From the NCBI GenBank assembly GCA_021815785.1, contig JAKAZS010000013.1, forward strand, positions 1 to 42,639: a stretch of 42,639 nucleotides of DNA, given 5' to 3'. The position numbers were made by a program, and so were the translations under genes. Position 1 is the first letter of the stretch, and every line of letters begins with the position of its first letter. Of this stretch, positions 9,001 to 15,220 are shown piece by piece. Below the pieces are notes generated by a model. It made no database searches. It saw nothing but the letters and a program-made list of their open reading frames with translations, and was not told the origin of the DNA. Source of the DNA: a bacterium. Its GTDB lineage: Bacteria; Cyanobacteriota; Vampirovibrionia; Obscuribacterales; JAKAZS01.

Positions 9001-10750
9001 TCCCAGTACCACCACTGTTATTATTAGTTATTATTTCCACATTCCCGTTAGTAGCCGTAGAACTTCCTGAAAAACCACCAGTTTGAACGATGTAATTAGA
9101 GCCAAGATTAACTTCGCCCGATCCATTAGTTCCAGCTAAAGCTACTAAAGTCACGCTACCGCCGTTAGCACTACCAGTAACACCTTGGGTATTAATTATA
9201 GCCGATCCACTTGTTAAACTATTATTTGTACTCAAATCAATAACACCGCCACCATAAGCATTGCTTCCGCCAAAAGTTATCGTGGCTCCGGTAGCGCCAC
9301 TGCCATTAGCTAAAGTACCGTTAAGACTTGATGAGCTTGTGCCAGTTATAGCTATATTAGCAGAACCTAGACCAGCTACCATCACAATATTATTGCCAGG
9401 GTTACTAATGCTTACACTGGCCGAGGCTGGAATTGAGATATTGCCTCCAGCTAAAATAGATAAAGCTTCTCCAGCTGTTATGGAACCAGCTAAACTAATA
9501 CTGCCAGAACTTGCAAAAGTCGGATCGCCATTAATATATTCATTACCCAAAACCATATTAGAACCAGATGTTAACAAATGAGCACTATCGCTATTAATAT
9601 TGATAGTGCCGGTTATATTATTGACAAATCCATCAATATAACCGTTTTTATCGTTAACATTAAATTCATGGCTAAAATAATTACCATTGGCTAAATTAAT
9701 ACCATCTGAATTGCTTGAAGTTAAATCATTAAAATTAACACTGCCATTTGGTGCTTCGATAACGCCATTAAAACTTTGGGTCAAATTTAAGTTATTATCC
9801 GTAGAAAAATTAACGCTGCCTAATCCAGCTTCAATTGTACCAGCGTTAAATATAGACGAGCTAGCTATATTTATACCGCTGCCACCATAAATTCCACCAT
9901 TATTGTAAATTGCACTACTGGCAGAAACAGTCAAAATATTAGTTGAACTTATTTGCCCACTACTTTCATTAACCAGATTAGTAACCTGAATACTGCCATT
10001 ACCATTAAAGACAATATCGCCGTAGTTAACCAAATTGTGAGCGATTTGTAAATTGCCACTATTATCTACCAGGGTAACATTGGCTGGTAATTCCATACTA
10101 TTGATGTTACGACTCAGCAAAACTGCATTAAAACTGCCACCACTAGCCTGGCCAAGAGCATTTAACATAAGTGTTTGATTGTTGTCAACCAAAATCTCTT
10201 TAAGAGCTATTGCTTCAGCTGGTGTTAAATTGGCATTATTATTTACTTCAAAATTATGTCCGTTTAAATCAAGACTTACACTATGACTTAAATTATTTAC
10301 CGTCACATTACGGGTAATAGAGCTCAAATCAAGACTTGAATTAATTAGACTGTGCAAAATACTGCTTATGTTTTCTTGGGGATTAACAATATTTGGATTA
10401 ATAAAAGCCAAAGAATTCTGAGCATCATGGATAAGTGTTGATTGACTACTTCCTTCATGGGTTGAATTATGCTGCATTGATCCTGAATTGGCGGTATTGG
10501 CTACTAATTCACTGGCTAAAGCTAAGTTTATATTTTGAGCACAGATTAGATTTATAGCAAAAAATAAAACCAGGCTTAATTTTAGGCCTGGTTTACGAGA
10601 ATTTTGTGAATTAAATTGACACAACTGCTTTATATTTACGGAATTAGTGATATCGGAAATTATTAATGACATTAATGTTGCCGAATTTGTTATTGACAAA
10701 TCTTTAAGCGGCAATTGTTTAGCTAATTTAGTTTTAGAACTCAACATCAT
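1..10750 (-). CDS. Giant repetitive secreted/surface protein, 3' end beyond window
   Basis: The minus strand stays open from ATG 10750-10748 to the left edge, about 3,580 codons, and I saw no in-frame stop where I translated it. GGGGAG lies 7 nt before the ATG. Residues 1-52 are a polar leader. Residues 53-79 are a basic then hydrophobic signal-peptide core (KPGLKLSLVLFFA...) ending near ALA-S. The rest is rich in Ser, Thr, Asn, Gly, Ala and Leu, with countless short runs such as GSLTLN and SGNIN typical of right-handed beta-helix or haemagglutinin-like adhesins. The first 400 residues after the signal peptide contain Asn-rich strands, but I could not identify a definite TPS/FHA secretion domain. 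Internal duplications are listed separately. Its likely place is the cell surface or outside the cell, with a role in adhesion or matrix; this is inferred from composition only. No C-terminal anchor is visible because the gene continues leftward. Confidence 0.85.
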   Translation of the reverse strand, partial: MMLSSKTKLAKQLPLKDLSITNSATLMSLIISDITNSVNIKQLCQFNSQNSRKPGLKLSLVLFFAINLICAQNINLALASELVANTANSGSMQHNSTHEGSSQSTLIHDAQNSLAFINPNIVNPQENISSILHSLINSSLDLSSITRNVTVNNLSHSVSLDLNGHNFEVNNNANLTPAEAIALKEILVDNNQTLMLNALGQASGGSFNAVLLSRNINSMELPANVTLVDNSGNLQIAHNLVNYGDIVFNGNGSIQVTNLVNESSGQISSTNILTVSASSAIYNNGGIYGGSGINIASSSIFNAGTIEAGLGSVNFSTDNNLNLTQSFNGVIEAPNGSVNFNDLTSSNSDGINLANGNYFSHEFNVNDKNGYIDGFVNNITGTININSDSAHLLTSGSNMVLGNEYINGDPTFASSGSISLAGSITAGEALSILAGGNISIPASASVSISNPGNNIVMVAGLGSANIAITGTSSSSLNGTLANGSGATGATITFGGSNAYGGGVIDLSTNNSLTSGSAIINTQGVTGSANGGSVTLVALAGTNGSGEVNLGSNYIVQTGGFSGSSTATNGNVEIITNNNSGGTGINVGEINTTGGSGGGGNIGLYTSNLIASSVVFAQNGSITSGSISPVISGTGSIESSSVIVNGNINSPQNITITDGGQLVINGSSTNLISTASNTSGSLDIQVAGITDNTASGVTYTSGNLNLTSSSALGSSSNPLKIDAQTVSLTSTGINLPNYVTNSFSGTTNTIAELFVLANQSSGSFTYSALNTAVNFNGSIIEIGNHSTVTNMTISAGNGITESSGTKIEAGNLTLNGGTGSIGSSGGSLSTITGSLTISTSSSAYVVNNLGTGASLNLNNVTVGSGQTFSLQNSSSGIVDNGIITTGSDLTGTISINNSGGTITDNTGGGIPNIQAGTVQITTGGNFIGVSSTSTLAVDTQALSVNTGSTSGSAFINDSYSGTTNMILNASTVGSNGTLYLNSDALTGITVNGIVAASGTTSTIQIIDSVANSSATIVSALASDVLTANTLSFTFTGTSLGTGSSDLQTNATAFNFDLTGTSPSIYINDTSSSTVTIPLLTGINNLTFDSLSTIDTAANITASGNIIFDANSASGSNILLGGNLTATGYIDLITTNGGTITQTSTASSINALSLELNANPGQIGTSSSSPLETNVTNLYVNSNGSASFVNNSSSAILNLLYAEGDLSTVNGINLTTTTVTGLPTTSIGVIAGNNVSLTAASGNVVFSGGTNVTAAYLTVNTAGTGALSDASSTNVTTNLTYNAGSGDLGNSTTPFYMGSGSVIITTTGSVDISNTNTLTINASTVGGSFDVTTNGIIITNTTAGNISAGSGLSFSAANGITIAQVVSSDITNGSGNMIFTTNGGNIVVGNGSTLTNQGGTITLDNTNTTTGIISFGSNVTLSATDGGAPSGANAIIVAIGAIPTSGTNTTSPANVTVTNNNGGLTYFGANSISASSPTNTITTNTYNVLFNGNTSSSIILGGSDNFNTLSTVNLTSLDLTQSSVTSNIISLQGSGVIGGTLSVNGSGVADGGNIIINDFKVNLSNLTAEDIPANVTLELNNFTSTSPVNVNLTAASTTQQVVINGTQEFITTGGGSFGLENINSNLGSTTPILAIGSTGTITSDGSLTLNVQGNSQIDGAITAVNQVTLAATAGSNGSIAIGANVSATSTTGSVSLTTDGSGSITQTAGTISANTLDIAGGSGNIGLTSAYIQASISNLSLDITGNAFVNNTSTIALSLNTSAVNSLTLTTAGSLAINGNITGTTDLNITSAGNLDIASNLSTTSSTATITLSTTQIASTIAQATSTTPYVITGNTVSLVTNGGNIGSSTQSIYVTASSLDLTTTSTNGSAFINNTGSGTLSLDSLTVGDGITLISTGSINTTTTSVVSDGNISFTSAGSIVLDASISSTGTIGSITLATTGAGTITETGGISLNAYTVNLNTAGGEIGSVSQSIVLFDVSNVSFDTLNNSATTGNVYLNSTISTTINLNASSFGNGTATNPYSFILTSSGTINIAGIVSSGANNNFSSIDLTGTGSSQITNASSGSLESDSILLNTSGGNIGSSGNNLNVNTSSLSFSTLNNSSTSGNAYINDSNTGSLTLNAASVGSGGTADTISLTTAGSLIVNANVSSDSTGGSINITAPGGITLASGSGAILSATSGFISLNTSGNNIGASGSTKMLLVDTPSLSLNVMGGTSPPTSTSAYVNDTDNSAVTLTAATIGSTGTLALTVGNNLVIGSAVSVGADTGTGSILLSAGGSGSSSVFSYASSSDSLTSGTISLTATNGGYIGTSSSATFTVDTSNLNVATTNGNGSVYITDSIATGPVNLNSVSLATTTNGEFYLTTAASDGINVNGAVNVAGTNSIITLTDTSSSSTAGLTSVSTYQITAGTVNLNTNNNNIGSISLGKSVTTDTSNLNINLGTASTASVNISNTNTGLTTLNSISSIANLTFLTQGNLDIASINGTGNLSLSANGSVVIDGSITTASTGTIGIGTFVASSSITQTSNSYVLTAGNVTLSAESNIGSTGTNGQSINVDTGSLTVISINGSAYIASLGTPTLTLSSINSSNVNQTFDLSTLGNLVVGGSITAQTLNFTSGGNFVFGSNTSINGVTSLSISVSGSNAITQSDSAATINALNVTLNSVSGNIGSNSQSINFIGNSLTANSTNGSVYVNDESSLAINTGTSAGGVLYITAQGSLSTGNNISAGTNLILEAQSGSTSTLTAGNNLTAGASLSLSAIAGLSAGSLTAQNGGINLSTNSGPLTINASATISAKTIVLNEISTSSGSIAIGSGVTINSNDSGAAPGTNAIVFAIGSIPTTGTNTIVPTNVVVNSSNSGNAYFGSNSITASSPTNTINANGLNVIFNGSSSTTPITLGGSDIINAISQVTISSLDLTNSTVTSTLLSLQSSGAVGGTLIVTGGVATGGNLIFNASTDIMNSLTAEVIPANVSVQFNGFTASTPVDVNLTSASTTKVVTISGTENFTTSGGGSVADMTVNSSLSSTSPIFVIGSTGTLTSDGSLNLSVAGSSQISGVVTANSNLTIASTTGTNGNIAIAANLTSTNGNIDLSANGSGNITQIAGLISANTANLTSSTGNIGASGNDLSINAINLSANTSGNVFISDTNASVNLNASTGNSFNVSANVSGATLSVNGALSATSISLTSDSNLTILSALSATNVDLSTSTNGNITIANVISGSSGSDATSVTLNANGSGNIVNDVNSNNPKIQALTLTLVSGTGNIGGIVGTSTTNIMADASALSANTSGNVYITDSNASGVSMNASSGNSFNFLVSSASSTLSLNGALNANSVSLSSTSNLTINGVLEASNIDLSSTSNGNITLANVLSGVSGANATSVTISANGSGSIVNAINSNNPQILATTLTLTSGTGNIGSLAGATSTNIKTNASIVSANTSGTGSNGNVYISDNNANSVNLNASTGNSFNLNVTGASSNLTLAQTLTATTVNLATAGGSLTTNATLAASNLNLTTAGSGALTINSQIGLSTSTDNLNAGGYLTTGTNGVIMANTLNLTSTTGEIGFGVGGLSPLTTQAKSITFDAPYSVG
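364..1350 (-). repeat. Tandem repeat units of about 149-154 codons in the giant gene
   Basis: Landmarks recur at fixed in-frame offsets. GATTATTGCTATT occurs at 568 and 1015 (447 bp, 149 codons), and TAAAGCTATT occurs at 364 and 826 (462 bp, 154 codons). At least two full units (about 455-900 and 905-1350) and part of a third to the left are visible. They look like stacked modules of a fibrous protein. Confidence 0.7.
1458..2390 (-). repeat. Long internal repeat, copy A (partner at 5643-6581)
   Basis: About 930 bp are recognisably similar to 5643-6581, in the same frame. Matching landmarks are displaced by exactly 4,191 bp (1,397 codons): ACATTAGCTGGAATA occurs at 1842 and 6033, and GTATTGGT at 2220 and 6411. 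Divergence is considerable, so the duplication is old and has been kept under coding constraint. Confidence 0.75.
5643..6581 (-). repeat. Long internal repeat, copy B (partner at 1458-2390)
   Basis: This is the second copy of the roughly 310-residue block of the giant protein. The match to copy A is collinear over most of its length, with a small indel of about 6 bp near its left end. Similarity fades right of about 6581. Confidence 0.75.
10559..10594 (-). terminator. Terminator-like hairpin plus U-tract inside the giant gene
   Basis: Read on the minus strand, AAACCAGGC (10594-10586) pairs perfectly with GCCTGGTTT (10575-10567) across a 10-nt A/T loop. It is followed at once by UAUUUUUU. This is the form of an intrinsic terminator, but it lies in codons 53-64 of the giant gene, the signal-peptide core. 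Ribosomes translating the leader would prevent folding, so it could act as a translation-dependent attenuator. It could also arise by chance from Leu/Phe codons; the perfect 9-bp stem argues somewhat against that. Confidence 0.5.
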
Positions 10751-10856
10751 TTAGTATCTCCCCAGAAACTAGTTATTGGTAAATATAAGTTCCTTTAATT
10801 TAACAAGGGACTTAAAATTAATTTACAATTATTAAATAAAGTAAAATTTAAACAAA

Positions 10857-10885
10857 CTAATAATTGGCAATCTTTTTGATATCAA
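10857..10885 (-). promoter_or_regulatory. Candidate promoter for the giant gene
   Basis: On the minus strand TTGATA (10885-10880) is followed after 17 nt by TATTAG (10862-10857). It would give a leader of about 100 nt before the GGGGAG ribosome site. The surrounding 280 bp between the two minus-strand genes is very AT-rich, with only weak AT hairpins (for example 10937-10966), so chance matches are likely. Confidence 0.3.
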
Positions 10886-11030
10886 TTGGACATTATGGTA
10901 ATTAATGATTAAAAAATTAAAATTAATTAATTATAATTAAAATCATCAGTATAAATGATTAATTTTTCAAAAAATAATTTTGGTACTTACTTCATTGCAG
11001 AGTTATTGTTACTATATTTAATATAACGAA

Positions 11031-13862
11031 TTAATCCTCAAAACGTAAATCCCGATTACGTTGTCTGGCTTTGTCTTTTTGCCGACCGCGCATTGATTTT
11101 TGGCGGCGATCTTCTTTATCAGTAGATCTATCAAAGATAGTTTCAGGAGTTTGTGCAGCAATTAAAGTATTGTCAGTTGGATTACTTTTAAATGTTTTTA
11201 CAGCCGCAATATTATTACTGGTATTATCAGTTACAGAATTTCCATTATCGCTAACTGCAGGATTAACACTGGTCGCTGAAGTCGAATCTATTGATGTGGC
11301 TGTGATATTACCATTATTAGCTTCGGATGAACTACGAGGTTGAAAAGCTTTATTGGGATCAGTTAATCTTGGATCATTTATTGGTCTATATGATCTGCCC
11401 AAATTTGCTTCTGGTTTAGTAAATCTTGGCTGTCTTACAAAGAAGCTATGAATTGTCTTTTCATTTTGACTGATTGTCTGTACATCAAAATTGTGTTCAA
11501 GAGCTAATTTTTGGAAAATAACTAAAGCAATTTGTTCATTAAAATTTTTATAGACCGGATTTTGCGACGGATTATTATCACATAGGGCATTAGCAAAATA
11601 TTTTAGATCATTTGGGTTACTAGAATTATCAGCAATTAAATTAAATAATTTAATATATTCGCTACCCATCTTTGGATTATGGGCTTTATATAAAATATCA
11701 TTAACTAACTTACTATTTTTACTCTCTAATTCCATTAAGATATTAACCGTTTTAGAAGGATTAGCATTAAAGGTATCAATAAAATTACTTAAATTGGTCA
11801 ATCTATCCGATAAATTAGCAATTGGGATTGATCGATCGTTATTAGGGGATATATCAGTAGTTGTGGTATCAGCATTAAAGCTTTGAGCTATAGTTAGCTT
11901 AAACCAATTAGGCAAATCATTATTATCTTTATTTTCATCATAGAATTGATCAATTTGGGGAATATTAGTATTTCCCTGAGTTTTAAGCCCACCACTTAAA
12001 TATGCTTGAATAAGCTTAGGATCAATCGTTGAATCAGATGGATTATTTATGGCCTCATTAATTTCTGGCTTTAATAAAACAGAACCCATTGGCAAATGCA
12101 TATGTAATAAATTTTGGCTGACGCAATTATACCAATCTTTAAATTGACTACTATCCATAGCACCAATAAATTTGGTTAAAATTCGTGCTGATCTTACTTG
12201 CGTACCTTTTTCAGTTGAATTTAAATCAATAGTTAAATTACTAATTTCATTATTTACATAATCAATTTCATGAGGATGTAACGTTGTTAAATCATAAACA
12301 TGACTAGCTTCACTTTGCACATTTTCACTTTGACTTGCATTACCAGAATTGGTAATTAATGAATTGCCACGTAAGGCAGCTTTAATTTTGGCAAAAACTG
12401 GTGATTGGGGTTTTAAATTATCATGATACTCGCTGGCTAGCTTTTGCTCAGAATGATGGAAATAGTCATCAATAGTATTAGCCAGCGCAAAGGATCGATA
12501 TTGAGTAGCAAATGATTTAACTACATCGTGAAGTTGAGGATTGTTATCTAAAAATGTTTTTAAGGCATCAATAGCACCAGGCTGTTCGGTAGTAGTTGCT
12601 AAAGTGACTTTATTGGCAATATCCTGAAATTCTTGAAAATTTTTAATTGCCGCAGCCTTAGCTTGAACAAATGCTACTGCATTACCAGCGGTTAAATCAG
12701 GTGAGGGCAATACGATTTTAACCTGACTGGGCTTATTATCATTATATCCATCCAGCATTAGATAAGTTGCATATGAGCCTAGGCTCTTGGCCACTGGAAT
12801 TAAGTTGAGCTTAACACTTTTACCATCGGTTGATTGCGCAAAATTAATAAAATTTTGACGCGCATTTTCACGCTCAGTTAAATCCGGTGATTGTAAAGAT
12901 TGCATGGCAGTGCTTAAGAGGTTCATTCCATCTCTAAAGGCTGGATATTTTTCTGGAGTTAATTCAATGTGAATTGGTGAATCATCATTGGGTAAATCAT
13001 TAAGATTAACAACTATTGCTGAATCATTGACTTTGGCAGCTGTTATGTTATCGGATTGAGGGGTTAAACTAACATCATTTACTGGCGCAAATTGCAGATT
13101 ATTTAAAGTTTGGGTATGAATTGCATCAGTCAATGCTGTTTTTGCCCCAAAAACCCCACCAATCAAAGCCATATCAGCTAATGACTGTTTTATTTCAGTC
13201 CAATTCGCTAATTGATGATGCCTCACCAATGAATCAAATTCTGAACTTACTATGCCAGCCGGTAATCCACCCATAGCACCGCTTACAATTTTACTGCTTA
13301 AAACGGATTTAACATCACTATTAATCAGGCTTAAATCTGAAAGCTTCACTACACCAATCGATCCAGCGGTTAAAGTACCAAAAGTCAAAGCGCTACCCAT
13401 GGCATTTTTAGCTTTCCCTTGCCAAAAATTAGCATCATTAGTAGGGCTAAACAAAGTTCCATAGGCTGCTCCAGATATTGCCGAATCACGAACAGATAAA
13501 GCTAAAGCATTTTTAGCTATAGTTGTATCATAGGCTGAATTTAATCCTAATTTATCCAGACTAAAGCCAATTCCAGATTGAGCTAGCATAAATGGTGCAA
13601 GCATGCCGACTGCTCCGCCCAAAGTTTGCGCGCCCCAATCCATACTGCCAAATTTGGCTTGCGTTGGCGCCTCCATAAATTTTAAATTATTATGCCATTT
13701 ATCACTACTTACCTGGTTGTGGATATTGTCCACAATTTGAGTAACGCTGGTTACTGGCTCTTGAAGACCAGAGTACAATGCACTATTGATAAACTCATTA
13801 ATCAAGCTTTGGGGTCGATTTTTAGAACTTATTGGTTTATCGTTAAGGTGTTCAAGATTCAT
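11031..13862 (-). CDS. Hypothetical protein, 943 aa, Gly/Ala-rich hydrophobic N-terminal part and basic tail
   Basis: I do not recognise a named family. Residues about 70-250 alternate small-residue hydrophobic stretches (for example GGAVGMLAPFMLAQSGIGF and SGAAYGTLFSP) that resemble helical hairpins. Residues about 250-860 are soluble, mostly helical, and rich in Asn, Asp and Lys. The last 30 residues are strongly basic (about DKEDRRQKSMRGRQKDKARQ), then RNRDLRFED. No classical N-terminal signal peptide is present; the protein begins with a polar stretch of about 75 residues. No Shine-Dalgarno is seen before ATG 13862, and the start is chosen because it is the first ATG in a long open frame. 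It reads toward the giant secreted protein, 280 bp away, so the two could be co-regulated. Roles such as surface-protein partner or secreted effector cannot be told apart from sequence alone. Confidence 0.85.
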   Translation of the reverse strand: MNLEHLNDKPISSKNRPQSLINEFINSALYSGLQEPVTSVTQIVDNIHNQVSSDKWHNNLKFMEAPTQAKFGSMDWGAQTLGGAVGMLAPFMLAQSGIGFSLDKLGLNSAYDTTIAKNALALSVRDSAISGAAYGTLFSPTNDANFWQGKAKNAMGSALTFGTLTAGSIGVVKLSDLSLINSDVKSVLSSKIVSGAMGGLPAGIVSSEFDSLVRHHQLANWTEIKQSLADMALIGGVFGAKTALTDAIHTQTLNNLQFAPVNDVSLTPQSDNITAAKVNDSAIVVNLNDLPNDDSPIHIELTPEKYPAFRDGMNLLSTAMQSLQSPDLTERENARQNFINFAQSTDGKSVKLNLIPVAKSLGSYATYLMLDGYNDNKPSQVKIVLPSPDLTAGNAVAFVQAKAAAIKNFQEFQDIANKVTLATTTEQPGAIDALKTFLDNNPQLHDVVKSFATQYRSFALANTIDDYFHHSEQKLASEYHDNLKPQSPVFAKIKAALRGNSLITNSGNASQSENVQSEASHVYDLTTLHPHEIDYVNNEISNLTIDLNSTEKGTQVRSARILTKFIGAMDSSQFKDWYNCVSQNLLHMHLPMGSVLLKPEINEAINNPSDSTIDPKLIQAYLSGGLKTQGNTNIPQIDQFYDENKDNNDLPNWFKLTIAQSFNADTTTTDISPNNDRSIPIANLSDRLTNLSNFIDTFNANPSKTVNILMELESKNSKLVNDILYKAHNPKMGSEYIKLFNLIADNSSNPNDLKYFANALCDNNPSQNPVYKNFNEQIALVIFQKLALEHNFDVQTISQNEKTIHSFFVRQPRFTKPEANLGRSYRPINDPRLTDPNKAFQPRSSSEANNGNITATSIDSTSATSVNPAVSDNGNSVTDNTSNNIAAVKTFKSNPTDNTLIAAQTPETIFDRSTDKEDRRQKSMRGRQKDKARQRNRDLRFED

Positions 13863-14217
13863 TCGATATTCAAAAATTTAGCATAAGTCTATACAATAAT
13901 AAAAAAATATAGACTAGAAACAGTCCTTTTACAGTGGTAGAAACACGAATGTTAATTTTTTTTAATCATTAATTTTTATTTGCTTTAGAATTTTAAAATC
14001 TTATTTTTTATACCTAGAAAATATTTCTGGGGATTTAAGATTAATTACTGTAATCCTAATACAGATAAATCCTGTTTTAGTAAATCAACAAATAAATTTT
14101 GAACCTTATACTCTAAACGCTATTCTTGAAATTTTGTAAATAATTTAGACTTGTCAGTAGACGTATTTATAGTACAATTAATTGACTATAAACCAACGAT
14201 ATATACAGTGTACATAA
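13863..14217. other. Divergent intergenic region with a 30-nt inverted repeat
   Basis: These 355 bp separate the 943-residue gene (minus) from the 14218 operon (plus). The left end holds a perfect 8-bp inverted repeat, AGTCTATA (13886-13893) and TATAGACT (13908-13915), around an A-rich loop. It sits just upstream of the minus-strand start and could be an operator or leader hairpin. The right end holds a promoter for the plus operon (listed separately). No gene is seen in between. Confidence 0.5.
14151..14178 (+). promoter_or_regulatory. Sigma70-type promoter for the 14218 operon
   Basis: TTGTCA (14151-14156), a 16-nt spacer and TACAAT (14173-14178) fit the consensus well. Transcription would begin near 14185, leaving a leader of about 33 nt before ATG 14218. 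No Shine-Dalgarno is visible in that leader. Confidence 0.5.
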
Positions 14218-14610
14218 ATGAATGAAAATACTAAACCAGAAATAAAATCAACATGGCTAGCTTATGGAGTTGTTCTAATTTTAGTCTGGTCGATAGCTAT
14301 TGCAATTTCACTGACTTTTAAATACTTTGGCTACGCTAAAACTTTAGTAATTGCCGAATCTCTAATGAAAAATGGTCAGTACGATTTAGCGATAAATCAA
14401 TTCGATTCCATCCTTGATAAAGAACCTACATCATTGAGAGCTGTGTTCGGCATAGTCGAAACCCTTGCCAAAGAAGGCAGTTCTAGTGATATTTATCTGG
14501 CCAATGCTTACTTAAGTAAAGTTCAGTTGTCCAAACAAGCCTGGCAAAACTTTGCCCACAGACTACCCGAAAATACTCGTAATATGCTAATACCTAATTT
14601 TACAAATTAA
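14218..14610 (+). CDS. Small membrane-anchored protein with a TPR-like helix pair
   Basis: This 130-residue protein has one transmembrane helix at about residues 14-36 (WLAYGVVLILVWSIAIAISL). It is followed by helices that match a tetratricopeptide repeat: AESLMKNGQYDLAINQFDSI, then LDKEPTSLRAVFGIVETL. The short basic N-terminus suggests the TPR part faces the outside of the membrane, but topology is not certain. It is the first gene of a plus-strand run with the membrane protein at 14656 (45-bp gap) and topoisomerase III. A single TPR unit usually mediates protein-protein contact; the partner is unknown. Confidence 0.75.
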   Translation: MNENTKPEIKSTWLAYGVVLILVWSIAIAISLTFKYFGYAKTLVIAESLMKNGQYDLAINQFDSILDKEPTSLRAVFGIVETLAKEGSSSDIYLANAYLSKVQLSKQAWQNFAHRLPENTRNMLIPNFTN

Positions 14611-14655
14611 GCTAATATTAATAATTGACTTAATTTATATTCCGGAGTTAAATTT

Positions 14656-15210
14656 ATGTTTATAATACCAGGTGGACTTTTTAACAAATTAACATTTTTA
14701 GGCATTGTGTTAAATATTTTTTTGCGCCAGTGTTTTTGTAAAATGCTTGGTGTAAATTACTCAAAACTAGAATATTTTAATTTTTCGAGCAGTTATGGTT
14801 TTATTGAACCCAGTATTGAAGCTGATTTAAACCAGTTATTGTTAATTTATTTAGGACCATTATTTATCGGTTTGTTGATTGGTACATTTTTGCTCTTTCC
14901 CATGTTTTTATTATTTTGGTTCTTGCGTAATTTTGATTTTCCCTGGACAATACCATTATTAGCTTATTTAGGGATATCATTTAGTACACATGCTAGTTTA
15001 AATAATTATGAATGCAAGTTTTTACTGGAAAAAATTGCCCTGGTTCAAGATCCTACAATATTAGTAAGATTAGCTAAAACTGTAATTCAAATACTCGAAT
15101 TAACAACCAGATCAAAAAGAATATCGATGAATTTTTCATTAGCTTTATTAATTTCAGCGTTACCACCATCATTATTAATGTTAATCTGGCATTATCACTA
15201 CGACTTGTAA
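14656..15210 (+). CDS. Membrane protein resembling a metalloprotease that has lost its HExxH motif
   Basis: This 184-residue protein has hydrophobic segments at about 8-28, 60-90, 95-112 and 157-180. Its layout resembles the small integral-membrane zinc-protease-like family, whose members start with PG, then have FPG-HELAH-FC, later GP, and LGIS-HAF-S. Here PG (5-6), FLG (14-16), FC (27-28), GV (32-33), GPLF and YLGISFSTHAS line up, but the HExxH positions read N20-I21-x-x-R24. Both histidines and the glutamate would therefore be missing. The family match is from memory of the pattern and was not searched. If right, it is a catalytically dead homologue. It ends 10 bp before topB, so the two are probably co-transcribed. 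Confidence 0.65.
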   Translation: MFIIPGGLFNKLTFLGIVLNIFLRQCFCKMLGVNYSKLEYFNFSSSYGFIEPSIEADLNQLLLIYLGPLFIGLLIGTFLLFPMFLLFWFLRNFDFPWTIPLLAYLGISFSTHASLNNYECKFLLEKIALVQDPTILVRLAKTVIQILELTTRSKRISMNFSLALLISALPPSLLMLIWHYHYDL

Positions 15211-15220
15211 TTATTTTTTA

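Noticed and set aside
573-9890. Sixteen plus-strand open frames of 60-170 codons across the giant gene
   Set aside because: All start in the same frame relative to the minus-strand gene, encode Leu/Val/Pro/Lys-rich low-complexity peptides, and lack ribosome sites. They are the antisense image of its Ser/Thr/Asn/Gly codons.
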